DNA of 30,226 nucleotides from Bacteroidales bacterium. GTDB taxonomy: Bacteria > Bacteroidota > Bacteroidia > Bacteroidales > UBA932. The stretch lies in NCBI GenBank assembly GCA_017461285.1, contig JAFTYS010000077.1, forward strand, positions 1 to 30,226, written 5' to 3'. Made by a program: the position numbers and the translations under genes. Shown here in pieces: positions 1 to 7,935 of the stretch; the stretch's first letter is position 1; the number at the start of each line of letters is the position of its first letter. The notes under the pieces are model-generated. The model did not search any database, was not told the DNA's origin, and saw nothing but the letters and a program-made list of their open reading frames with translations.

Positions 1-114
1 ACAACTGCTACGGATTATACATTCGAGGGATCTGCCTCTGGAAAGATCGTTCTCAAATGGACCTGTACAACAGCTGCAATTTATGTCAAGAGTATTGAAA
101 TAGTTTCAGAGTAA
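1..114 (+). CDS. C-terminal end of a secreted/surface protein, paralogue of the next gene (5' end outside window)
   Basis: The frame is open from base 1 and gives 37 residues before a TAA stop. They end in the segment YVKSIEIVSE. About 25 of these 37 residues match the last 37 residues of the next gene (shared pieces include FEG, ASGKI and YVKSI), so this is the end of a paralogue carrying the same C-terminal beta-rich domain. The start and the rest of the protein lie outside the window. It is followed by a strong stem-loop with a U-rich tail and then a new promoter, so it is probably transcribed separately from what follows. I infer a surface lipoprotein of the same family; no catalytic function can be read from this fragment. 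Confidence 0.8.
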   Translation, partial: TTATDYTFEGSASGKIVLKWTCTTAAIYVKSIEIVSE

Positions 115-134
115 TTTCTGACATCCAATTTGTT

Positions 135-173
135 TCCGGCGACCATGATCCCATGGCCGCCGGATTTTATTTT
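135..173 (+). terminator. Rho-independent terminator
   Basis: A near-perfect stem pairs TCCGGCG (135-141) with CGCCGGA (158-164), extended by CCATG/CATGG. It is followed by TTTTATTTT. It lies 20 bases after the stop of the partial gene and before the next promoter, so it probably separates the two transcripts. Confidence 0.8.
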
Positions 174-187
174 ATGACTCTGAGTCA

Positions 188-217
188 TTGATAATTATCA
201 ATGGTTTGTTATCTTTG
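188..217 (+). promoter_or_regulatory. Bacteroidota-type promoter (-33/-7)
   Basis: A TATCTTTG box (210-217) fits the Bacteroidota -7 consensus TAnnTTTG. A TTG (188-190) lies 19 bases upstream, the usual spacing for the -33 element. The expected transcript would start near 223, giving a leader of about 50 bases before the ATG at 276. It probably drives the whole nuclease/receptor group that follows. Confidence 0.65.
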
Positions 218-275
218 TAAATTCTTAGTAGAATGGGATAATAGCTTTAAGATTAACTTTTTATACAAAGACAAC

Positions 276-2393
276 ATGAAAATCAGGAATTTTGTCGTTT
301 CTGCTCTTGCTGCAGCTGTGGCTTTGGTGTCATGCAAACCGCAGGAGGAGAATCTTGGCATGCCGTCAATAAAGATTGGCGAAAGTGCTGTTGAATTTAC
401 TTCGGAAGGTGGCGAAAAGCAGCTTACGATTACTGCTACTCGTGACTGGATGGCTGACTGGGATGCAGACTGGCTTGTCGTATCTCCAGAAAGCGGAAGC
501 GCATCGGCGGATGCGCAGACTGTGACTGTCACAGCTCTCTCAAATACAGGAATGGACCGTTCTGCAGATGTGAAGTTCACTATCGGAATGGCTTCTAAGA
601 CTCTTAAAGTGACTCAGGCAGGTCCTGGCGGATCAGCAGAGGCTCTGGTTGTCTATTCAAACGATTTCGATATCTCAAAGGCACAGAACAACAGCGGATG
701 GCCTTATCTTGACTCGAATTATGACCTTTGGGACAATAAGAAGGGAACAGGTTCCGAGTCAGTAACTTATGCATTCGGAGGCAAGATGTCTGTACGTACT
801 TCAGGCAAGCTTTCGAATGACGGTTCAGGCTTCTCGCACTATGCCGGTTCAGGTATGAACAAGGTCTTTTTCGGAGCGGCTACTTCCATCTTCAAGATTC
901 AGAACATCACACTTGATGGGGCAAAGACCGACTATGCATTGTCATTCGGCGGACAGAGATACACGCAGGATGATGCATCCAACGTGTTCTCATTTGACGA
1001 GTTCAAGGTGTATGTAAGCAATGACGCTGAGAAGTGGGTACCGGTAGCAATGGCTTTCCCTGCTGATGCGGATCTTGACGGAGACTGGAACCTCGCTTCA
1101 TCAAAGATCACTCTTCCTTCAGGAACTGAAAAGCTGAGCATTGCATTCGTATGTACCAAGTCAAGCGCCTACAGCATCGATGACGTTCTTCTCGAGCTTG
1201 CATCTGAGGCCGGTCAGGCAATTGACTTTTCGAAGGGCGAGGAGATCGGCGGCACTACCGGTGGCGGCGGAAGCGTCACACCTCCGTCAGACATTGTCGA
1301 TGTGACAGTGGCAGAGTTCAATGCGAAGCCAGTGAGCACAACCGACTGGTATCGTCTTACCGGTACTGTCAGCGGCCCTATCAACACTCAGTATGGCAAT
1401 TATGATCTGAGTGATGATACTGGAAAGGTTTATGTGTATGGAACATCTAACTGGTCCGAGTATTCTTCAGACTTTGCTGAGGGCGGAACTGTTACAATTG
1501 TTGGCCAGCGTGGTGACTATAACGGCAAGATCGAGGTACTTGAGAGTTATATCGAGAGCTATACTCCAGGTGAGGGAGGCTCTGATAATCCTGGAAATGA
1601 GAATGAAGGCAAGCCTGCATCTCTTGTAAAGGCAACGGTTGCCGAGTTCCTTGCAGCAGCGGAAGATGACACCTGGTATGAACTTACAGGTGAGATCATC
1701 AGCATTGCAAAAGAGGATTATGGCAATTTCACAATCAAGGATGCGACTGGAGAAGTATATATCTATGGAATGACCAATGGCTGGGTAGGTCATAATGACA
1801 AGTCCTTCTCGAAGATCGGACTCAAGGTGGGTGATACCGTTACACTCGGAACACTCCGCGGTTCATACCAAGGAACTCCGCAGGGTGGTGGAAACCCTGT
1901 TCCTGCATATTATATCAGCCATGTACCAGGCGAAGGTGGCGGAGAAGTCACACCTCCTGCCGGCGGAGATGACGGTGAAGGAGCATGGTCGTATACCTTT
2001 GCAAACGGTGATCTTGGAAGTTCAACAGTTACTCTAAACGGTCTCTCTTGGAATTTCGTGATGAACGATGCGGATTACCTCGGTTTTGACTCTTCAAATG
2101 GCCGTGGCCTCCAGATGGGAAAGAAGGCAGATCCTGCTTCGTCAATAACATTATCTACAGAAGGCATTGAGGGTACTGTTACCAAGATTGTTGTCAACAG
2201 CGCTGGCGCATCAGGCACCGATGCTGTCATTAGTGTAAAGGTAGGTGGCAACGAGTTCGGCTCTTCTCAAAACCTTAGTACAACACCTACAGATTATGTC
2301 TTCGAAGGACAGGCTTCCGGAAAAATTGAAATCGGTTGGACTGTGACAGCTGCGGCTGTTTATGTGAAGTCGATCACTATTTACACAGAGTAA
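276..2393 (+). CDS. Surface lipoprotein with BACON domain and two OB-fold-like repeats
   Basis: The protein has 705 residues. I chose the ATG at 276 because it gives a clean lipoprotein signal (MKIRNFVV...LVSC, lipid-attached Cys20); the upstream ATG at 201 would overlap the promoter. Residues about 31-115 form a BACON-type beta-sandwich, a Bacteroidota surface module. Residues about 125-320 form a jelly-roll-like region containing YSNDFD. Two similar repeats at about 342-435 and 452-560 (VAEF...WYxLTG...YGNxxxxDxTGxVYxYG) resemble OB folds seen in secreted nucleases, which suggests nucleic-acid binding. The C-terminal domain (571-705) is shared with the partial upstream gene. Gly/Pro/Thr-rich linkers separate the modules. 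The acidic residues after the Cys (CKPQEEN) would suit export to the outer leaflet, but that is inference. No catalytic residues are recognised. It likely binds or presents the substrate of the nucleases encoded downstream. Confidence 0.85.
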   Translation: MKIRNFVVSALAAAVALVSCKPQEENLGMPSIKIGESAVEFTSEGGEKQLTITATRDWMADWDADWLVVSPESGSASADAQTVTVTALSNTGMDRSADVKFTIGMASKTLKVTQAGPGGSAEALVVYSNDFDISKAQNNSGWPYLDSNYDLWDNKKGTGSESVTYAFGGKMSVRTSGKLSNDGSGFSHYAGSGMNKVFFGAATSIFKIQNITLDGAKTDYALSFGGQRYTQDDASNVFSFDEFKVYVSNDAEKWVPVAMAFPADADLDGDWNLASSKITLPSGTEKLSIAFVCTKSSAYSIDDVLLELASEAGQAIDFSKGEEIGGTTGGGGSVTPPSDIVDVTVAEFNAKPVSTTDWYRLTGTVSGPINTQYGNYDLSDDTGKVYVYGTSNWSEYSSDFAEGGTVTIVGQRGDYNGKIEVLESYIESYTPGEGGSDNPGNENEGKPASLVKATVAEFLAAAEDDTWYELTGEIISIAKEDYGNFTIKDATGEVYIYGMTNGWVGHNDKSFSKIGLKVGDTVTLGTLRGSYQGTPQGGGNPVPAYYISHVPGEGGGEVTPPAGGDDGEGAWSYTFANGDLGSSTVTLNGLSWNFVMNDADYLGFDSSNGRGLQMGKKADPASSITLSTEGIEGTVTKIVVNSAGASGTDAVISVKVGGNEFGSSQNLSTTPTDYVFEGQASGKIEIGWTVTAAAVYVKSITIYTE

Positions 2394-2413
2394 TAAACAA
2401 TATCAGTAAATGT

Positions 2414-2447
2414 CAGAAGGGACCGTCCGTGAGGCTGGGCCCTTCTG
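2414..2447 (+). other. Intercistronic stem-loop
   Basis: CAGAAGGG (2414-2421) pairs with CCCTTCTG (2440-2447) in the 69-base gap between the lipoprotein and nuclease genes. No U-run follows, so it looks more like an mRNA processing or stability hairpin, or a leaky terminator, than a full terminator. Confidence 0.55.
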
Positions 2448-2462
2448 ATGGTCTAAAAGACA

Positions 2463-3689
2463 ATGATGAGATATACTTCAGTATTCAGGACGATATCGGT
2501 TGCCGCGATCTTGTGCACCTTGTTGTGTCTTTCCTGTGAAAAGCCTTTGGAAGACACTGTTGTCGAGGTGTCGGTCAAGACATCCCAGGTCGGATTTTCT
2601 GCGGGAGAGATATTTGTCTCCGTGAAGTGCAGCGGATCCTGGACATTGTCATTGTTTGATGACAGTGCAGCCGGTGACCTTGACTGGGCCGTTCTCAGTG
2701 ATTCGTCAGGACAGGGTGACAAGAACAACGTCAGACTAAAATATCAGGCAAACAATGATACGGAAAGCCGCAGGCTCAGGATTGTTCTTGACAATGGAAA
2801 GAAATGGTCTCAGTGTACTGTGGAGCAGGCTGGGGTGGCTTCGCGCCCTGATGACGGCTCCGATGATGGCTCTGATGACGGTTCGGACGGCGGCAGTGGC
2901 TCAGGCTCAGGTTCTTCGAAAGGAAACCTTAAGGCCGGTACCGGATGGATGGAGCTTCCGGCAATGGATGATGAGACTCTGGGATACTATACGCATAGTT
3001 TCAAGCAGGGTGGAAAGACCTACAGGAACTATTCATTCGGATGGAGCCAGAAGGACCGTGTGGCGCTCTGGGTGGCATATCCGCACTGCAGGTTCTATCT
3101 GAACGGTAGTGCCGGAAGAACAGACGAGTGGGCTCTTGACCCTCTTCTTGGTGAGGATTCTGCCGCGCCTTTCGGCGGTTATGCCGGCAGTTATGCCAGA
3201 GGACATCAGATTCCGTCAGCCGACCGTCAGTGCTGCTACGAGGCTAATGCTCAGACATTCTACGGTACCAATATGACTCCGCAGCTGAATGCCCATAACG
3301 AAGGTATCTGGTCTGAACTTGAAGGGATGGTCCGTGAATATGCCCAGACATCTGACACGACGTATGTGGTGACGGGAGTGACTGTGAGCTCTTCAAGCAA
3401 GAAGGAGGAGGATTCATATGGAAACAGCGTGACCATTCCTGATGCATACTTCAAGGCTGTGCTGAAATACAGTAAGTCTTCGACTCTCGGTGCCTGGAAT
3501 GCCGCGGCGTTCTATCTTGAACACAGGAGCTATTCGGAGTCGCTCGGAAAGAAGCATTCTATGTCCATAGACGAGCTTGAGGAACTGACCGGCATCGATT
3601 TCTTCGTGAATCTTCCTGCTAAGGTAGGAGAAGAGCAGGCGGCAAAGATTGAGGCCGCCGATCCGGCGAATTCTTCAGTCTGGTGGTAA
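2463..3689 (+). CDS. DNA/RNA non-specific endonuclease (NUC1/NucA type) lipoprotein with BACON domain
   Basis: The protein has 408 residues. A lipoprotein signal ends at LCLSC (Cys25). Residues about 33-125 form a BACON-like domain, then an Asp/Ser/Gly linker (about 128-153) leads to the nuclease domain (about 160-400). The family's catalytic core is visible: ARGHQIPSADR at 245-255, with His248 as the expected general base, and TNMTPQLNAHNEGIWSELE at 269-287, with Asn270 as the expected Mg2+ ligand and the conserved N...W..LE helix. The usual DRGH motif reads ARGH here. NUC1 enzymes cut DNA and RNA in a Mg-dependent way to short oligonucleotides. The enzyme is expected on the cell surface or in the periplasm, feeding the exported EEP enzyme encoded 34 bases downstream. 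Two ATGs lie in tandem at 2463 and 2466, and either could be used. Confidence 0.92.
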   Translation: MMRYTSVFRTISVAAILCTLLCLSCEKPLEDTVVEVSVKTSQVGFSAGEIFVSVKCSGSWTLSLFDDSAAGDLDWAVLSDSSGQGDKNNVRLKYQANNDTESRRLRIVLDNGKKWSQCTVEQAGVASRPDDGSDDGSDDGSDGGSGSGSGSSKGNLKAGTGWMELPAMDDETLGYYTHSFKQGGKTYRNYSFGWSQKDRVALWVAYPHCRFYLNGSAGRTDEWALDPLLGEDSAAPFGGYAGSYARGHQIPSADRQCCYEANAQTFYGTNMTPQLNAHNEGIWSELEGMVREYAQTSDTTYVVTGVTVSSSSKKEEDSYGNSVTIPDAYFKAVLKYSKSSTLGAWNAAAFYLEHRSYSESLGKKHSMSIDELEELTGIDFFVNLPAKVGEEQAAKIEAADPANSSVWW

Positions 3690-3723
3690 GGTGAAGATAA
3701 GGAGCCTTTAAATCAATGATTTT

Positions 3724-4800
3724 ATGAAAAGATTACTGATAGTTTTTACGGCCTTGCTTATCTTGAGTACAGGCGTTCAGGCCCAGAAGGGCGAACAGAA
3801 CTATGTCATAGGATTCTACAACCTTGAGAATCTGTTTGATACATACGATGATCCGGCCAAGAATGACGAGGAATTCCTTCCGGAGGGAAAGAACAAATGG
3901 ACTGAGGCAAAGTATCAGAAGAAGCTTCAGAACATGGCCAAGGTCATAAGGTCCATGAAGGAGGATAACGGTACGTGGCATGCTCTGCTCGGAGTTTCCG
4001 AGATAGAGAACAGGCTTGTGCTCGAGGATCTTGTCATGGAACCTCAGATTGCGGAGGCCAATTACCAGATCGTCCATTATGACGGTCCTGACAGGCGAGG
4101 AGTCGATGTGGCTCTCCTTTATAAGCCGGAGGTCTTCACGTTCATCGAAAGCGAGTCCATTCCCTTCACATTTGAGGGCAGTTCGATAGACTGGATCCAG
4201 TCGCAGGAGGAAAGGGACTATTTCCGTACCCGCGACATCCTTATGGTTCATGGAACGATCGACGGGGAGCATTTTGCGGTTTATGTCGCCCATCTTCCGT
4301 CTCGTTCGGGAGGAAAGAAGGGCGGAAACCAGCTCCGCGACCGAGGTGGCGAGATCATGTACAACCATGCCATGATGATGCAGGAGAAGTATCCCGGCAT
4401 CAAGATAATATGCATGGGCGACATGAACGACAATCCTACGGACACATCCATGGCTGAATATCTCCACGGAAGAGAGTTCAGGGAAGATGTCACCGACAAG
4501 GATTTCTTCTCTCCTTTCACATCCATGCTAAAGGCAGGATTCGGTTCGCTGGCATATCAGGGAGTGTGGAGCATCTACGACCTTCTTCTGGTCAACAATG
4601 CCCTTGCAAACCCTCAGGAAGGTACTTTCGGCCTTCTCCAGCTCCACAAGAAAGGTTACTATGGACGTGTGTACAATCCTAAGTTCCTGACCAATCAGAA
4701 GGGTCAGTACAAGGGCACTCCGTTCCGCACGTTCTCGAACGGTGCCTTCATAGGAGGCTACAGCGACCATTATCCGACTTACATTGTAATCACTAAATAG
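3724..4800 (+). CDS. Exported endonuclease/exonuclease/phosphatase (EEP) family protein
   Basis: The protein has 358 residues. It has a cleavable signal peptide (MKRLLIVFTALLILSTGVQA) without a lipobox Cys. The EEP-fold catalytic motifs appear in order: FYNLENLFD (Asn), VSEIENR (metal-binding Glu), DRRGVDVALLY, VAHLPSRSGG (His), GDMNDNP (Asp and Asn) and GGYSDHYP (catalytic SDH). All expected active-site residues are present, so the enzyme should be an active metal-dependent phosphodiesterase or nuclease. The exact substrate (DNA, RNA, nucleotide or other phosphoester) cannot be read from the sequence. It follows the NUC1 lipoprotein by 34 bases and precedes a TonB-dependent receptor, which suggests it trims oligonucleotides made by its neighbour in the periplasm or outside the cell. 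Confidence 0.9.
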   Translation: MKRLLIVFTALLILSTGVQAQKGEQNYVIGFYNLENLFDTYDDPAKNDEEFLPEGKNKWTEAKYQKKLQNMAKVIRSMKEDNGTWHALLGVSEIENRLVLEDLVMEPQIAEANYQIVHYDGPDRRGVDVALLYKPEVFTFIESESIPFTFEGSSIDWIQSQEERDYFRTRDILMVHGTIDGEHFAVYVAHLPSRSGGKKGGNQLRDRGGEIMYNHAMMMQEKYPGIKIICMGDMNDNPTDTSMAEYLHGREFREDVTDKDFFSPFTSMLKAGFGSLAYQGVWSIYDLLLVNNALANPQEGTFGLLQLHKKGYYGRVYNPKFLTNQKGQYKGTPFRTFSNGAFIGGYSDHYPTYIVITK

Positions 4801-4865
4801 ATTGCCGGTCAAGCCGGCAATGACTATATGTTGTCTATCCCGTCATCCCCGGCTCGACCGGGGAT
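4801..4865 (+). repeat. Two short palindromes between EEP and receptor genes
   Basis: ATTGCCGG pairs with CCGGCAAT (4801-4821), directly after the stop codon. ATCCCCGG pairs with CCGGGGAT (4845-4865) within a CCCGTCATCCCCGGC... segment of a kind common as an intergenic repeat in many bacteria. There is no U-run, so they may moderate rather than stop transcription into the receptor gene. Confidence 0.7.
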
Positions 4866-4881
4866 CTAAAACAGAAAATAA

Positions 4882-7836
4882 ATGATGAAAAAAGCATTAC
4901 TATTCATTGTGGCGCTACTCTGCTCATTCATGCTCTTCGCGCAGCCGGGAGACTGGGGTGGAGTGAAGGGTACGGTCGTGAACCGTGCCGGCAGGGCCCC
5001 TGTCGCGGACGCTGCCCTCACGCTTTCACAGAACGGCGAGACAGTTGCCACGGCTGTATCAGGTCCTGACGGAAAATTCCTGATAGAGAATCTTCCGAAC
5101 GGAATGTATGACATGGTGGTCGACGCTCCAGGTTTTCTGCAGGCAAATGTCAATGTGACAATTGAAGGTTATGTGAAGGACCTGATCTTCGTGGGTATGG
5201 TAGCGGAGCAGGTCGTGATCGATGTCGATGACACGAACTTCGCGGAGTTCGACATGGATGACTCCGGATTCGAGGACGCTCCTTCGATACTTTTCGACAG
5301 CAACGATCCTTTTACAAACATCGCAAGCTTCGGCTTCAGCAACATCCGTTTCAAGAACAGGGGATATACCAATGAGTCTCAGGACGTGTATCTGAGCGGC
5401 ATAAGGATGAATGACGCCATAACAGGTTACTCTCCGTATTCTCTCTGGAGCGGTCTGAACGAGGCCATGAGGAGCAAGGAGACCACCATCGGAAACGAGG
5501 TGTCAGACTATGGCTACGGCGGATACAACGGAGTTACGAACATCCATGCCATGCCTTCATCGGTGCGTACCGGATGGCGTTTCAGCGCCCTGACCAACAG
5601 CGCTCTCTATCGTCTTCGTCTCATGGCGACATATGCTTCCGGTGAACTGGACAACGGCTGGTCATATGCGGTCAACGTTTCTGCCCGAATCGGTGGAAAT
5701 GATTGGGTGAAAGGAGTTTATTATCGCAATTTCGCTTATTATGCCGGTGTCGAGAAGAAATTCGGAGACATGCACCGTATCGCCCTTGTGACATTCGCAG
5801 CGCCTGGACAGCGTGGCGCCCAGAATGCCTCTACCCAGGAAGTGTATGACCTTATGGGGGACAACATGTACAACAGCAACTGGGGTTATCAGAACGGCAG
5901 GGTACGCAACTCGCGTGTCCGCAAGACCTTCGAGCCTGTGACCATCCTGAAATATACAGCGACCCCATCAGATAATCTTGAAGCCTCTGCGACCCTGCTC
6001 TGGCGTACGGGAAAGAATGGCTACACTGCGATGGACTGGTACGATGCTGCCGATCCTCGTCCGGACTATTACCGCAACCTTCCGAGCTATTACTGGATGG
6101 ATAATCAGGACTATGGCAGACAGAATTTCGAGAAAGCCGCATGGGCCAAGGATGCATGGGTGAACGACATACCTGAATACACCCATCTGAATTGGGACCG
6201 TCTTTATAATGTGAACTGGAACAATTACGATGCGAACGGACTTCGCCGCTCGAAATATGCGGTTGAGGAGCGTCGTGTGGACCAGAATGACATCAACCTC
6301 AATGCAAGCGTCAAGTGGATGGCGTCAAAGGTATTCACTTTTACGGGCGGCGTGAACTACAAATGGAACCGCACGGAGTATTACAAGAAGATGGATGACC
6401 TTCTCGGCGGAGACTATTACCTTAATATCGACCAGTTTGCGGAACGTGATTTCGCTTCATCGCCGACCATGGTGCAGAATGACCTGGATTATTTCCTCAA
6501 GCATGGCGAGGCACAGACTCTTAAGCAGGGAGACAAGTACGGATATGACTATTATGCCCATGTGCGTAATGCGAATGTATGGGCAAACGGTTCACTGGAT
6601 CTCGGTGGATTCAAGGCCAATCTGGCTGTAGAGGCCGGATACTCCAGGTTCTGGAGGGAAGGCCTCGTGAGAAAGGGACTTTTTGCAGGTCTTGACGACA
6701 ACGGAAATGAGATGGTCTATGAGGGCAAGGTGCTTACCACTTATGACCCGAAGACAGGCAAGGCCATCACATCGAAGGGCAATTCCGAAATGCCTTCTTT
6801 CTTTACCTATTCGGCAAAATTAGGACTCCAGTATCATTTCGACGGAGGACACAGAATATATGCGAACGGAGCTTATTTCAATGATGCTCCTACATTTGCG
6901 CAGTCGTTCATCTCCCCTCGTACGAGAAATTCACTGGTTCCGGACCTGACTACAGTCAAGGCAGCATCCGCTGACATCAACTATCAGTACAGCAACAACG
7001 GCTATAATTTCCGTATTACAGGATTCTGGACCAACATCGCTGACCAGACGGACATGATGAGCTTCTACGATGACTCTCAGAATTCGTTCGTGAATTTTGC
7101 TATGAGCGGAATCGACCAGAGACATCTCGGTGTCGAGATGGGATTCAAGGTGCCTCTTCCGGTCCAGGGACTTTCTTTGGCCGGAGCACTCAGCTGGGGT
7201 GAGTACGTGTATACTTCGGTGCCTCGTATGACCATGACTGTCGACAACAGCGCTGAGCTTGTATATGATGATCAGCCAGTTCCATATTGGGCAAGCAGTC
7301 CGGTCTATAAGAAGACCGTCATGGACGGCGAGACCGTGTATGAGACGGATCTTGACGGTGACCCTGTCCTCGAGAGATACCAGAAGCATTATGTGCCTTC
7401 TACTCCTCAGCTCGCGGCGGATCTTGGCTTTAACTACAGGACGAACTCATATTGGTTCTTCGAACTCCATGCCCAGTATTTCGCGAAGTCATATCTTGAT
7501 ATGAATCCTCTTTACAGGACTGACTGGATCGTGGCCGGTCCGGATTCGAACGTCACACCTGTCGAGGTCGAGGATCTTACATCCCAGGAATGCTTCGATC
7601 CTGTATTCCTGCTTAATGCAAGCATCGGTAAATCGTGGTACATCGACCGCAAGTATAACTTCGGCTTCTCCCTCAATCTTCAGAACATCACAAATAACCG
7701 TAACGTAAGGACGGGCGGTTATGAAGGAACACGTCTTGCCGACAGTGAGACCATGGAGAGGTACTATAAGTTCGATTCCAAGTATTTCTATATGCAGGGC
7801 TTCAATTATATGTTGAACCTCTATTTCAGATTCTAG
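4882..7836 (+). CDS. TonB-dependent outer-membrane receptor with carboxypeptidase-regulatory-like domain
   Basis: The protein has 984 residues. Its signal peptide ends near FAQ (about residue 21). Residues about 27-108 form a CarboxypepD_reg-like beta-sandwich (GVKGTVVNRAGRAPVADAAL...GKFLIENLPNGMYDMVVDAPGF). A short acidic stretch (about 112-135) precedes a plug-like domain (about 137-235, with RFKNRGY and DVYLSGIRMND). The rest is aromatic, alternating beta-barrel sequence ending YMLNLYFRF, and the terminal Phe is the usual outer-membrane insertion signal. No SusD partner is encoded next to it, so it is not a standard SusC/SusD glycan pair; the DUF5689 lipoprotein downstream takes that place. 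With two nucleases upstream, the cargo is inferred to be oligonucleotides, nucleosides or phosphate. Tandem ATGs at 4882 and 4885 are both usable. Confidence 0.88.
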   Translation: MMKKALLFIVALLCSFMLFAQPGDWGGVKGTVVNRAGRAPVADAALTLSQNGETVATAVSGPDGKFLIENLPNGMYDMVVDAPGFLQANVNVTIEGYVKDLIFVGMVAEQVVIDVDDTNFAEFDMDDSGFEDAPSILFDSNDPFTNIASFGFSNIRFKNRGYTNESQDVYLSGIRMNDAITGYSPYSLWSGLNEAMRSKETTIGNEVSDYGYGGYNGVTNIHAMPSSVRTGWRFSALTNSALYRLRLMATYASGELDNGWSYAVNVSARIGGNDWVKGVYYRNFAYYAGVEKKFGDMHRIALVTFAAPGQRGAQNASTQEVYDLMGDNMYNSNWGYQNGRVRNSRVRKTFEPVTILKYTATPSDNLEASATLLWRTGKNGYTAMDWYDAADPRPDYYRNLPSYYWMDNQDYGRQNFEKAAWAKDAWVNDIPEYTHLNWDRLYNVNWNNYDANGLRRSKYAVEERRVDQNDINLNASVKWMASKVFTFTGGVNYKWNRTEYYKKMDDLLGGDYYLNIDQFAERDFASSPTMVQNDLDYFLKHGEAQTLKQGDKYGYDYYAHVRNANVWANGSLDLGGFKANLAVEAGYSRFWREGLVRKGLFAGLDDNGNEMVYEGKVLTTYDPKTGKAITSKGNSEMPSFFTYSAKLGLQYHFDGGHRIYANGAYFNDAPTFAQSFISPRTRNSLVPDLTTVKAASADINYQYSNNGYNFRITGFWTNIADQTDMMSFYDDSQNSFVNFAMSGIDQRHLGVEMGFKVPLPVQGLSLAGALSWGEYVYTSVPRMTMTVDNSAELVYDDQPVPYWASSPVYKKTVMDGETVYETDLDGDPVLERYQKHYVPSTPQLAADLGFNYRTNSYWFFELHAQYFAKSYLDMNPLYRTDWIVAGPDSNVTPVEVEDLTSQECFDPVFLLNASIGKSWYIDRKYNFGFSLNLQNITNNRNVRTGGYEGTRLADSETMERYYKFDSKYFYMQGFNYMLNLYFRF

Positions 7837-7859
7837 CACTTGTCATCCTGTTTATATCT

Positions 7860-7919
7860 GTCATCCTGAGCGAAGCGAAGGATCTTCCACCAAAGATGTT
7901 TCACTTCGTTCAACATGAC
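7860..7919. repeat. Inverted pair of the GTCATnCTGAnCGAAG interspersed repeat
   Basis: The left arm begins GTCATCCTGAGCGAAGCGAA (7860 onward) and the right arm (7892-7919) is an imperfect reverse complement, ending ACTTCGTTCAACATGAC. Together they make a long hairpin between the receptor and DUF5689 genes. An extra partial copy (GTCATCCTG) starts at 7842. Single copies of the same family occur elsewhere in the window. Confidence 0.85.
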
Positions 7920-7935
7920 AAAAAAGAAAGTCATT

